The notes below the pieces were generated by a model. That model was given only the letters and a program-made list of their open reading frames with translations. It made no database searches and was not told the origin of the DNA. A stretch of 64,000 nucleotides of DNA, taken from NCBI GenBank assembly GCA_947095585.1, contig OX352763.1, positions 108,107,908 to 108,171,907 on the forward strand, given 5' to 3'. Origin of the DNA: Nephrocerus scutellatus. Taxonomy: Eukaryota; Arthropoda; Insecta; Diptera; Pipunculidae. The position numbers and the translations under genes are program-made. Below, one piece after another: positions 1 to 10,611 of this stretch. How positions within the stretch are numbered: the first letter of the stretch is position 1; each line of letters opens with the position of its first letter.

Positions 1-930
1 TTGTCAATAATTGTTGTTGTCTAGATCTTCACTCTACCACGGAAGATGAGTTTTGCTTTCTTTTCTAATTTTCTAATATCCGAACGAGTTAGGAAGCCTA
101 CAAGACGTCAATGTGTTTACTTTAGAAGTATAACGTGGTTGCTTACGTGATGCTTGCCGGTCACACAGGGTTCGCCTCTTTAGGGTTGTTACAAAGTAAA
201 GTTTTATTTTATTTGTTTTTGTTTTTCGTCTGTAAGTGGTTTTCAAAAATAAAATCCATATGCATGCAATATCGTGTCAGTTGGAGTATCGGTACAACTG
301 TTAGGGATAGCTGGTTGGAAATTAAAAGTTAGCCAATTAGCCGATGTAGCATAAACTGCACCCCAAACTGCTAAAGGATATGGGGTACTTTGCGTCACTA
401 TAGCCAAGTGAGCAACGGTGTGAAGACACGAAGCTCGTTTGACTGCGAAAGTCAAATCGGTCGGAGTACCTTATGTGCTATCGGAACGGGAAAGGGTTGG
501 TCTAGGATAGTGTGCGACGGTGTTATGACACGAAGTCAACTAAACTACGAAAGTCAAAATAAGTGTCGTTATCCTGCAAAATTGTAACTTATACGTGAAG
601 TTTGGTTGAGTTCACACACTCACTACGCTAATGTATTTCAAAACGGAAGGTTCGGATTAGTGTCAGTGGGGTTATCTGCACCTCGGAAAGCACAAAAGCG
701 AAGAATACGAATGGAAGACTAGTTTCAAAAGTTCTGTAGTCAGTATCGCTCTACACATCAAGAGATTTTCCCGTGCAATGTTGTACCGATTGGGAAGCAT
801 ATCGATGGTAAATGAAAAAAACAATATTTTATGCAATTGCTCGGTTTATATCACTTTCTCAACTTAATTCTTAATATGTAAGACATGATATTGCACGAGG
901 AGCTGTAGTTTGTCTTGAAAAAATTATTCT
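1..930. other. No gene seen; one imperfect direct repeat
   Basis: No convincing coding region in either strand. Two imperfect direct copies lie at 410-457 and 511-560, sharing 'gacacgaag' and 'cgaaagtcaaa' about 100 bases apart. The short open frames here are not supported by any family motif. Confidence 0.5.
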
Positions 931-1012
931 CCTGGGTGTGACGGTGAACTGAACCCGTGATTCGAGGCGGCGTTTTGACGGCAGTTTACTCAACTCAACT
1001 ATTGTGCTACAC
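931..1012 (-). repeat. tRNA-derived SINE-like copy, diverged
   Basis: On the minus strand a pol III A-box-like stretch (tagcacaat, complement of 1001-1009) is followed about 50 bases later by a B-box-like 'gggttcagttca' (complement of 944-955). The same arrangement and similar bases recur at 1089-1192, so the two are copies of one family. The B box is degenerate. No TSD was identified. Confidence 0.45.
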
Positions 1013-1060
1013 ACGAGTAGTAGAACTATTCGTAAGTTCTTTTCTATGTCTGTATGGATC

Positions 1061-1088
1061 TTTCTCTTTCTTTCTTTCTTTCTTTCTT
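1061..1088 (+). repeat. (TTTC)n microsatellite
   Basis: A short pure run of tttc units between the two SINE-like copies. Confidence 0.85.
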
Positions 1089-1192
1089 AAAAAAGTATTT
1101 TATGTTCAACGTGATGGTGAATCGAACCTAGGATTCGGGGATACGTTCTGACGTCGGTCTCTGCTTTAGCTGATTTGGCCATTGTGCTATGT
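1089..1192 (-). repeat. tRNA-derived SINE-like copy
   Basis: Minus-strand reading gives an A-box-like 'tagcacaatgg' (complement of 1179-1189) and a good B box 'ggttcgattca' (complement of 1118-1128). It is clearly related to 931-1012, with a similar trailer after the B box (caccgtcac/caccatcac). Not a tRNA gene: no acceptor stem pairs. Confidence 0.5.
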
Positions 1193-2839
1193 TTAGATAG
1201 TGGCTATGGCAAATACTTCGTTACAGAAGTTATCTAACCGTCGGTTTAAAGTGTCACTCAATATTGCTTCTGTAACCGTACGCCTTCTTCCAATTCGCCT
1301 GTTCGGATACTGGACAAAGAAATTAGACTTTAAGTTTATTTTTGGAGTTCAGTTATCAGATGTACCATCATCAACTGATGGCTGAACTCCAAAACTGAAT
1401 TTCCAGTCTAATTTTTTGGTTGGGGTACCATCTCCAACTGATAATTGAACTTCAAGTCAAATTTCTATCTACGCTCCTCCCTCCACAAACTAAAAACATT
1501 CCTAGCGCACTTAAAAAAACAGCCTGGGAAAATTCCTACCGTTATGGTTTCACGACAACAACCATTTGCCAACTAACTGACAACCGCAATCGGCTAATCG
1601 ATACCAGCGGTAGATCCACATAGAGAAAGTAGCAACATCATAAGTCAAAAGGGTATGCATGGAGGAGTGGCAATCACAGTTATTCCACTTAACTGCAACT
1701 AAACTGTAATATCTGATTAATTGTCGGATGATGATGATGATGCATCAATGCATCCGAACACAGGGGGAAATCGTAAACCACTCGAAGTACCACTCGCCAC
1801 AATTCGCTAACTGCAGAAGCTCAACAAGAACAATAACTATGCAGTGATGTAGTACGTTCCAGCAGGCGGCAGTTGGCATGGGTGAAGCGTTTTAAGAGCA
1901 AAAACCACAGTAACAATAATTTACAGCAAGTCTTACCAACTCTCTAGACCGAGTTAGTTGTCCATTTGTTTGTGTCTTCTTGTCTAACAGGGCAATGATG
2001 TTCGCTGTCGCCACTTCCGACTTTACCATAATAATTGTTCTTGCTTGAATGTGTGCGGTAGCGGTAGCGGGGGGCAGTGGAGTTGTTAGTTTAGTTAATA
2101 GTTGCTTGCTTACTAGCTAGTTTGTTCTATGTTGTACCGTTTTTATTGTTTGCAACTTTGCTTTGGATGTACTTAGACGGACGGACAGATGATGAATGCG
2201 CACAGAAAATGTGTGCACCGACGGCTGGTTGACTTTCGTTGCGGCGACAACTCTTGGTAAGATGGTAAGAGAGGCTTCTGCACACTGATTACGCAGCAAA
2301 AAGTGGTGTGTGCAAAGACACCGTAGAACGACCATTTAGTTATTGCCTCAAGTTTTGTGCATTGTTGGCATTTTATGTTCCCCCCCCCCAAACCAACCCA
2401 CCAACCTAATCACCATGAGAGTAAAATGTAAAGAGTTTTCTATTCGGAATGTTTGTCCATTTATGTGGTGCATCGAATCATTTGGATGATAATTCAGTAA
2501 ACGTGACCCAGTCACCGAAGTCATAAATTTGCCATTGACTTTGCACACCGTTTCTGAGATGGGTTGCTTCTGAGCTTCTCCTAACCAAAGCATTTTATTC
2601 AAATTGAAATTTCTTGAGGGTTGAGAGTAAAACTTCAAGGAAGCATTCACTTAGGATTCACACTCACTTTATTCGTCACTTTTGGATCATTGCTGTTTGA
2701 CCTAAGGAACCCAAATGATTATCCAATCAGAATTATATTATAGAAAGGTCAAAATTTGATTTGATACAAATTTGGAAAATACGTGGTTCAACAGGACGTC
2801 GAAAAATTAAAAAATCTAATCTCCAGATTTCAAAACATT
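1193..2839. other. Non-coding stretch with one strong hairpin
   Basis: No gene recognised. It contains the hairpin at 1321-1413, a partial direct repeat of its right arm at 1426-1466, a short (gat)n run near 1727-1743 and a C tract near 2380. The open frames between 2117 and 2650 on the minus strand have no recognisable family motif. Confidence 0.45.
1321..1413. repeat. Long imperfect hairpin (about 40-bp arms)
   Basis: The left arm (1321-1359) and right arm (about 1374-1413) are reverse complements with two perfect blocks, 'aattagact' and 'tttggagttcag', separated by a mismatched block. A loop of roughly 14 bases joins them. The right-arm sequence recurs as an imperfect direct copy at 1426-1466, which fits a decayed foldback or MITE end better than a single-copy hairpin gene. 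Confidence 0.7.
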
Positions 2840-4040
2840 TGATTGATTGATTAATTGTTTGTCTGGGAAAGATGCTCTAGCACTGCGAGCAATATCGAAC
2901 CATTTCCTTCCCAGACATGTGCTCTGCAGATAGTCACCGATACCTTCAGCCTTCACACCATATCATAAGAACCATAATTAGTAGATTGTGAGAATGCTGC
3001 TCAGTCTCATAGATCGTAAGGGCACCAACATGATTCCATCTTTGTCGGATCCTTGCTCTGTATTCGTTTAGAAGATGCTCCCTACCTCTCCGTACAGCTT
3101 ACAGCTGCCATCCTCCTATAGCGCTAATGCTCTTAAATGTCCTCTCGGTCTAAAAAGCCCTATTAGGTTGATTAGAGGACATTCATAGGCACCGTGGCTT
3201 TAGTGATTAGTGTGTTGGAATTCTGACATGGAGGTTCGAAGTGTGAATCCTAGAAAAACACCAAAAATCTTTTTTAAAGTCCCACCTCTAGGAAATATAT
3301 CGACAAACATCTGAACTCTGCTAGGAACTTCTTTAGGGTTCTTACATTACTTCTGCCAGGTCCTGGTATTACCCGAGAACTATACACTGTCCCATTGCTT
3401 ATGAGTACTGGGTGTTTGGTCTCATCCTGGAGTAAGCAGGAAAGCTACAAAGGAAATGTGTAGTTGTTTCTTCTTTGTTCTCATGTATGATAGCGGAATC
3501 TGTCTGGCTATTGAGTCTTGGCAGTGATTTCGCTTGTCATTCTCAACGTAGCTTAGTCTCCTTAGATTTACTTGCTTAATTTAACTGCGTGTAGTGGAAG
3601 GTACTCTATGAATCCCCTCAATCGCCACTGTGTGAAAGGTTCGCATAGCATCTGGTATCAAGATACTGGCTAGTCTCTGGACTTTTTCCAAATTCGCTTC
3701 TAGCGCAGCTTAGCTTGGTCATTTCTGCCAAACTTCTGGTCCGTAGGAGGCCTGATAGCAGGAAATACACTTCCAGGTGGGCTCAAGCCCGGATAAAGGA
3801 GAAGGATTTGCGGCAATTAAGAAAGAATCCTATTCTCAGTTAAATTCCTAACCAATTTTAAGCCAAATTGTCAAGATACCTCTCGAGGGCTCCATTATCA
3901 GTAAGTGCCCAAATATTTCTGATCGATAGCGGTCCGCTCAGACAATGAGGTAAGTTCCTCTGTACTTTCAGTGCCTTATCCTGACATGTCAGCTCTGGTA
4001 GGATAGCCAGTATTCTCCGACACATGCTTGGGATTTTAAT
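2840..4040 (-). mobile_element. I/R1-type LINE ORF2 C-terminal remnant
   Basis: Minus-strand translation gives 'YGPEVW' and then 'KVQRLASILIPDAMRTFHT' (about 3600-3730), the pattern of the post-RT thumb region in RNase H-bearing LINEs. Further on, 'EETTTHFLCSFPAYSRMR' (about 3420-3490) matches the H-x2-C part of the terminal zinc knuckle of the same group. Many stops and frameshifts are present and the RNase H domain between these parts is missing, so this is a dead fragment. A SINE interrupts it at 3188-3313. The family assignment is by motif only; the exact clade is uncertain. Confidence 0.55.
3188..3313 (+). repeat. tRNA-derived SINE (diverged, 3' truncated)
   Basis: Begins 'ggcaccgtggct', like the better preserved copy at 42430. 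It shares the A-box area and a body 'gtcccacctctaggaa' that corresponds to 'gtcctacctcttacgaa' there. The B box is disrupted by a small insertion. It sits inside the LINE remnant, so it inserted after that LINE. Confidence 0.6.
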
Positions 4041-5087
4041 GGAATTTAAAAAAATAAATAAAAAAAGGGGAAGAGCTCGGTCTAACCTGCAAATGATCTA
4101 CTGGCGTCTAGTTAACAAACGGTGATGTTAGCAGATCGCAGCAATGTGAGTACCAGCCATTGCACTTAATTGTTGGACATTGACATACCAACCAACAACA
4201 GTAACACCTAAGGTCATCAGAAATGACCTGAAGTAGAAAAAAATATAAAACCGCAAATGTGCTCTGGAAGCAACAGTTAAGAGTTACAGTAGTATTCTTA
4301 ACAAAATTGATAACAATAAGGATAGTACCGATGACGAGAGGGCCGCTAAATGAACTCATAAGTCATAGGGTGATGATGAGTAGAACAAAAGGCGGAAATA
4401 TAATAGTAGTGAGGTTACAGCTTCCATCAAAAGCTTAACAGTCGTCTATTGATGAGATTTGTAATGCACCAGCGGAAAATGCCACAGTACCACTTCAGGA
4501 TGAAGTCAACCAGTGATGATGCTATTTCTTTTTTTTTTAACTTTTTCGCACGCAAACAGGTGCTTGCTTCCGTATAATGCTAAGCTCAGTACAGCGTGGT
4601 CGTTGGGGCTTAGGATGAGAAAAAGGGATTATGTCTATGAGCTTGTGTTTTGAATGCCTGTGGAGCAACAGCAATGTGAAAAAACATAGCTTACTAAAGG
4701 TTTCCACGTCCAAAGATGGGCTTGAGGGTGAACTGATGAGTATTTAAAGCTCCACGAGTATTACGGTTAAATTAATGGAGAGGTGGCATTCTATGGTAAT
4801 TGGGAGGGTTAAAGAGACCATAGCTACTTGCGAGGAAAAGGCTAAGGTTTAACTAAAAAAGCGGTGGCAAGGAGTAAGCTTTTAAGACATTCAACAGAAG
4901 GAGGTCAATTATAGATAGGTCGTCATTTAAGCCCGCCTGTACGAACTGATGATGTACTACTACCTTTAAAACAACGCAAATGTTCCACTAATTTCTTTTG
5001 ATTGCTCTGATGTCCTATGAAGGATTGGACTTCATCAAATGCGAGAATCAGGAGTACTTGAACTTTATTTGCGAGTGCTTAACTAAG
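4041..5087. other. No feature recognised
   Basis: No coding region with family motifs and no clear repeat. The open frame at 4108-4359 (minus) has no recognisable domain. Confidence 0.4.
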
Positions 5088-5355
5088 ATCATCATCATTT
5101 TTGGCTCTACAACCGGGGCCCGGTCCTGGCTTTCCGATATAGCTGTTTTTGTTGCCGTGGTCGTCGTCGTTCATCAATATATCCGAGGCTGATTTTGGGT
5201 TCCGTAAAAATAATTTTTTACGGGCGAGGTTATTGGCCTCGCGCCAACCTTACTTTGAAGGAACTAGCCCGATAATTCCGCTTTTCCTGCATTGGAGGAA
5301 AATTATCGGCGGCCACCACGTGGAGGTTTGATCGTACTTTCACCAGTCAGAGATA
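5088..5355 (-). mobile_element. Internally deleted RTE derivative (5' leader joined to 3' tail)
   Basis: Minus-strand bases from about 5355 down to 5150 match the 5' leader of the RTE element at 54845-55030 ('ctgactggtg', 'gcccgtaaaaaa', 'cacggcaac'). They are followed at once by 'gccaggaccggg' and 'gttgtagagcc' plus a (atg)n tail, which is the 3' end seen in the copies at 34504 and 59244. All of the protein-coding part is absent. The result is a compact, tail-bearing element of about 270 bp that could have been moved by RTE machinery. Whether it is an amplified family or one deleted copy cannot be told here. Confidence 0.65.
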
Positions 5356-5399
5356 TTTATAGCCACCTGCAATTCTAGAGCATTCTGTGTTATTCCCTC

Positions 5400-6535
5400 T
5401 ATTCTGCTGATGACTTGTGATTTTTACGGCGCACAAAATCGATAAGGCGATGGGTTCATTTTTAGCCTAATGGGTTTGTTAATAAGCAAATCAAGCAGGA
5501 AAAATTCCTACGATGTTCAAGCGATTCGATTGTTTTTGCGATATTTACGTCACCAATAAGTTTTATCGCAAGGTTTTGAATTCTGTCGAGTAGATGCAAT
5601 GTGGTCTTGGGTGCACCTGCCCCGACAATACAGTTGTATTCAAGTTTAGGGAGAATATATGCCTTGAAAATAGTAGCCAGATATGAAGGAGTGAAGAACA
5701 TCTTGCGAAAACCTAAGCATTTCGCAGCATTCTTAGCGATGGCGAATATGTGGTCATTCCAACGAAGCTTGTTGTTGACGCACATACCGAGTATTGCGAG
5801 TTTTTCAGTTTCTTTGATGCAGGATCCATTCATGGATAAAGGTTAGGGGTTTAAATTACGTTTAGAGGACAGAAGACAGCATTGGGTTTTGGAAGCGTTC
5901 AATTCTACTCTATTGTGAAGTCCCCACCTTGTTATGCTGTCAAGGTCAGAATCTAACGTTGCTTAATCTACGTTGTTATTCAAGTTGCACTTGTGATGAA
6001 GAGGGGCGTGGAGAAAGCGCGAACTCCTATGAAAAGCTAAGAGTGCTGTCGTCAGCGAAAGAATGAATCTGATTAGAAGTAAGTAGCGAATAGGAGATCA
6101 TGAATGAAAAACGAAAAAGAGTGTCGGAGATAAAACAGAACCCTGTGGAACACCGACATTTATGCGGTGGACACTGGATTTAAAACCGTCCAATACGACC
6201 TGAATTGAGCGGTCAGAAAGGTAGTTACTAGTCCAAACAAGCAGGGTCTTATCAATTCCTTAGTAATTCATTTTCAACAAAAGAGCTTGATGTCAGACTC
6301 TGTCAAATGCCTTGGAAGTATCGAGTGCAACAACTCAACTTTCACCGAATTTGTAAATAGACTGGTTCCACTTTTCAGTGAGATATGCCATCAGATCACC
6401 TGTAGAACGTTGCCTTCGAAAACTGTACTGGCAGTCGTTTAGGATTTCCTGAGATTCCAGGTATTGCATAAGCTTACGATTGATCAGCGTTTCCATGACT
6501 TTAGAAAGTATGGATGTTATCGCAATGGGTCGTTA
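5400..6535 (-). mobile_element. Jockey/CR1-type LINE reverse transcriptase pseudogene
   Basis: Read on the minus strand, the RT domains appear in order: 'LSKVMETLINRKL', 'FRRQRSTGDLMAYL', motif A 'VVALDTSKAFDRV', motif B 'VGVPQGSVLSPTL', then the thumb region 'LRWNDHIFAIAKNAAKCLGF' and 'YNCIVGAGA' within the longest open segment (5462-5833). Frameshifts and stops occur before motif A, after it, and in the palm, where the FADD region is scrambled. The 5' part (endonuclease) is absent. It abuts the mariner fragment that starts near 6540. Confidence 0.8.
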
Positions 6536-6539
6536 TGAG

Positions 6540-7108
6540 GAAAGAGATGACGGCATTATCGGACTTTATTTCTTCAAAGCTGAGGCTAGAGTTCGCGTCA
6601 CAGTTAAGGTAGATCGTTACCGCATAAGGACTAATGATTTTTTGTTTAAAGAAATATAGATCAGATTGATCCGGAAGAGATGTGGTTTCAACGGGATGGC
6701 GCTATGTGCTTTGCAGCGACGGCAACCATCAACTTATTGAAATCAGAATTTGGCGATAATTTGATTTCGAGAAATTGGCCAATTGGCCTCCAGGGTCGTG
6801 CGATTTGACAACTTTCGATTGTTTCCTGTGGAACCACTGGTTTATGCTGATATACTAGCAATAATTGACGCCTTGACACCCTACATTGTTCGTGACATAC
6901 GGCCAGCAGTGCTAGAAAATGTGGTCCAAATTCGACGTTCAGAATGCACTTCGTCAAGATGAGCCGCGATGGCCATATCTCCGAGATCATTTGCAAGTGT
7001 TAATGCCATGCATCGATCTTTTGAATGAATAAAACAATTTGATTGAAGCTAGATCCTTTTTGTTATTTTTTATAGTCTTAAGTTCTATCGGGATTAAAAA
7101 AAACACTT
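6540..7108 (+). mobile_element. DD41D-type mariner fragment (copy A, 5' truncated)
   Basis: Plus-strand translation gives 'DGIIGLYFFKAEARV' and then 'EEMWFQRDGAMCF', containing the second catalytic Asp, and 'DIRPAVLENVVQI' from the C-terminus. The reading frame is broken several times. The 3' end 'agttctatcgggattaaaa...cactt' matches the terminal repeat of copies at 21405-22156 and 59945-60471. No left terminal repeat remains; it begins directly at the LINE remnant. Confidence 0.75.
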
Positions 7109-7152
7109 ATTAGAAAAAAAAATCAATTTGTGCTCATGATAAATAGATTCTA

Positions 7153-7326
7153 GGCCAATTCCACTGGACGCAATTCCAATAGACATGCAACTATACAAGT
7201 TATAATGCAAGTTAAATTGTTCTAAAGGGGAATTGTGCCAAGTGGAATTGTGCAAGTGGAATTGTGTCCAGTGGAATTGTGTCTAGTGGAATTGTGTGTA
7301 GTGGAATTGTGCTAGTGGAATCGGCC
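7153..7326. repeat. Foldback element with tandem 'gtggaattgtgt' repeats
   Basis: The left end (7153-7177, ggccaattccact...) is the inverted complement of the right end (7303-7326, ...agtggaatcggcc). The interior of the right half is a run of about seven short units of the form ggaattgtgtcyagt, 15-18 bases each. Inverted termini made of short direct repeats are the layout of foldback (FB)-type elements; assignment is by structure only. Confidence 0.65.
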
Positions 7327-7329
7327 GGT

Positions 7330-9570
7330 TACCGATAAATAAGCTGTGCCTAGGAGTAATCGAAAAGGTCAAAAACTCAAGTTTGCCATCAGACAAAGCT
7401 TTTTTGGTCTCTCCTGAGAAGGATGACCATTAGGAGGATGGGAACGCTTACAGCGCTGAACTAAAGTAGTCCACAATCTATGATCGGGTCGGGTACTTCT
7501 AGGACTACCCTCGTAATGCTATTTATTTTTCTATCTCTTGATTCACTTATTTTTCTGCAGACTTACCGCCTTTTAAAAATTTTTTGTTATTTTTTTATCT
7601 TTTACCATATCGTCTCTCCTTGCCAGTAAAAACCATAATCACAGAAATCAGCAAAATGGAAATCCCATTTACACCCTACTGGTTTTTTGCTTCTATTTCG
7701 ATTTGGTTTCGATTCCCATTCAGATCATTTCACAATCTCTGCGTATATCAATGGTCAGTAGGTCAGTGTCCAGGCATGTCCACCCTTTCCAGTGTTTATC
7801 TTTTGTTAAGTGAAAGTTATACAAAGTTAGACGTTAATGTCGTGTTTTACTGAGCGTTTTCTTTTGCTGGGACAATGGTTTGTTGTCACAGGCAACCAAA
7901 TGTGCTCCTCCCAATTGTTGGTTGTCAGTTATATCAAGTTCCCACCGTTAGCGATATCTGCTATTAAGTGATATTTCAAATTGAAATAAATCTCCATTGA
8001 AGGATAAACGATAAATGGAAAGGATAGAAGTAAAGGACACACAATTAATTCCCTGTCACTCCACTCAGAGTATATATGACAAAGTCAAAACCGATTTCGT
8101 CCTTTATTCTGAAAGGACACAATGCTGGTGCGATATGACACTCAATAAGTTTCACAATCATTACAGGACTATCAAGTTATAATTAATTTTGTAAGTCTTT
8201 TACCCATAAGGCTTCATAACTAATTTGCGTGACAATGTAATCTTTAATTTCCAGTCAGAATTGTCCAGACAACCACAACGAATAAATCCTTTTTTTAATC
8301 CGTTTGTTCGCGAGTTTTCCGCTCCTTAGATGCATTTGGTTTCAATTTTGTTGCTGCCATTGTTTCGTTTTTTGTTTTGCCACTCATTCAGGAGAAGCGT
8401 TGAAACGTTGCGTCGCAGGAAACTGCGCGAAGAAAATCCTCTTAATTTTCTGACCGGATCTCGGAAGTCCACAGCAGTGAAACGGAAGAAGCAAAAGGGG
8501 AAGAGAAAAAAACTCCTGCAAGTGAAAGCAATTAAAAGTTTTCAATCTTCCGCCAGAAGGAGACGAGAGGAGGAAGCACTCCAGGATGTGGTAGTACACC
8601 TGCAGGTGTACCTCTGCTCCTTGGCAGTATTCTTCCATTAAACTTGGTAATTGTGTATTTGCCAATTACACAATCCGCAAGGCCAAGTCCGGACATTAGG
8701 TTTTACATTTTAAATGTCCTTTTCCATTGTTGCTCGTTCTTTTCAGTGTGTGTGTGTGTGTGTCTGTGTGTTTGTGTGTGTGCATTATATTTTGAAAAGT
8801 TGTTGATGCGCATTTTCTAATCCTTAATTAACACAGCATTCAAATGGCGTACAGACTGTTTGCCTGCTCGCCTGCTCGCCCTAAGGACATTTCCTTAATT
8901 AATGAGCTTAAGAAATTTGGTATTTTCGTTATGCTTTTAATCAGCAAGGACATATTATAACTAAGCACCACCGACTCTCGCCTAAAGCCTACTTAATTAG
9001 TGTACACAACGACGATAGCGCCAAACCGCCATATGAAATCTCTAATGATTACATCATTACCGCAGCTATATTCGTTCAAGTCACTACTAATGACCTTTCT
9101 GTGTTGAGTATTTGCAGAAAAAAAAATCGTCCTTCGCCCCTCCTCCTCTTTTAACCCAAAACCCATCATAATTCATAACACATGTGATTGTGGCATACAT
9201 TAACATTCCCCAACACGTTGAAATTACCACCGCGTGTAAGAACTGTGTTCATTTACAAGGATACTATGAATAATTAGGACTAAATGAATTTAATGTAAAA
9301 AAAACAAGCACCGCGGTCGGGATGTTATCCTCGCTTTACACAACCTTTTATATTAATCTGTGCCGCCAGTGGTCTCTTCAGAGTTCAGACTTAAGAAATA
9401 GAAAAAGTGGCAGCTTTGCACATTTGCTGATACTTGAAATAGTAAAGCAAACAGTTTACTGCAGCTTAGCAGATTAATATTCAATTCCCACATCACTCAA
9501 TGGCAAGGACACACAAGCTCAGAATTGCAGGCGATGATATACCTCGTAGAACAACTATAAGGCATTATGA
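7330..9570. other. No gene seen; simple repeats only
   Basis: Contains a (gt)n microsatellite at about 8741-8783. Lys/Arg-rich open frames on both strands at 8330-8665 overlap one another and carry no recognisable domain. Confidence 0.45.
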
Positions 9571-9574
9571 ACAT

Positions 9575-9900
9575 CAATGCAATCCAGCTTTGCGATGAAT
9601 CGAATGGTCATCCTTGCTAACCAGTGTTGATTCATGCGGCTGACCCATTAGTCGATGTGTGGAAGCTCGTATTGTCGTGATGGAGAATGATCCGTCGTCT
9701 TCAGTTGGTTTCCCTCTTGGTAGGCCTCTAAGGCGAACAAATCGTTCTGACGGACAAATATGCATCCAATTTTGAATGTATGCTGGTTCCACTAATGCCT
9801 AAGGATGCCTCAATCTCACGATAAGTCACATGACGATCTTGCAGTATCAGCATCAAGGTTCTCCGGAATAACAACAAATTTTGGAAGACCTTCACGGAAT
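9575..9900 (-). mobile_element. Mariner (Mos1/irritans-like) transposase N-terminal fragment
   Basis: The minus strand encodes 'DRHVTYREIEASLGISG' followed by 'TSIHSKLDAYLSVRTICS' in one frame (about 9715-9890). This is the second helix-turn-helix of the paired-like DNA-binding domain of classic DD34D mariner transposases. The sequence after it (9574-9715) no longer matches and the catalytic domain is absent. It is a different mariner lineage from the DD41D and maT copies elsewhere in the window. Confidence 0.65.
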
Positions 9901-9942
9901 TCGTTATTAGTTAGTCGTTATAACCTGATTATAGGATATTTG

Positions 9943-10165
9943 TAGACACTGTGGCTCTGGTGGTTAGTACGTTGGATTTCTGACCAGCAAATTCGAAGTT
10001 CGAATCCCAGAAAAAAACCAAGGATCCTTTTTACAGTCCTACCTCTCGCGAATGTCTCGACACCATTCAAGAGTGTCATGGAAAGCTTATCGATTCACCT
10101 TTCGTATACGGCCTAGGTCCCTTCTTCTTGTGTGCGAAAATATAACATACTATAGCTTTTCCTGG
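9943..10165 (+). repeat. tRNA-derived SINE, nearly full length
   Basis: Starts 'agacactgtggctctggtgg' (A box), has the B box 'agttcgaatccc' near 9994-10005, then a body with 'gtcctacctctcgcgaatg', 'gtcatggaaagctt' and 'tgtgtgcgaaaatataa'. These are the same blocks, in the same order, as in the copy at 42430-42694. No clean TSD was found. Confidence 0.75.
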
Positions 10166-10609
10166 GCGCTCCGCCACCCGCACACATGAATCATCGCCTT
10201 GCCATTACTACCACGGGAGGGGTTTACTATTGCCTAAGCCTAAATAAAGTGCCACCTCAATCGTTTTCGCACTATGTGGTTTACCGAGATTTTGTTAAGA
10301 CGCATATTCTGTAAAAGTTTCAGCTCAATCGACTGTCTAGTTTTTGAGTTTTAGTGTAGTATTACAAACCAACAGACATTTTTATATACATATATATATA
10401 TATTCTAGTACCTACAAAGCAGCGCAGTACATAGCACACAGTCAATATGATGCCGCTATATGGCATGATGATCGTATAGAAAAGAAAGCAGCGAACAGTG
10501 TAGCCCACAGCACACAGTCATTATGATGGCCGACCGTTTTTTCGTCGACTTGAGTTGTTTAGTTACAAAATTGGTCGCCACGAAATGCCCTTTTATTTAA
10601 AGGGGATAA
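10166..10609. other. No gene seen
   Basis: Contains a short (at)n run near 10387-10402. No recognisable coding or repeat family. Confidence 0.4.
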
Positions 10610-10611
10610 TA

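Noticed and set aside
8330..8665. Basic protein-like ORFs (Lys/Arg-rich plus strand; overlapping minus strand)
   Set aside because: Low-complexity composition with overlapping frames on both strands, no start context, splice or family evidence.
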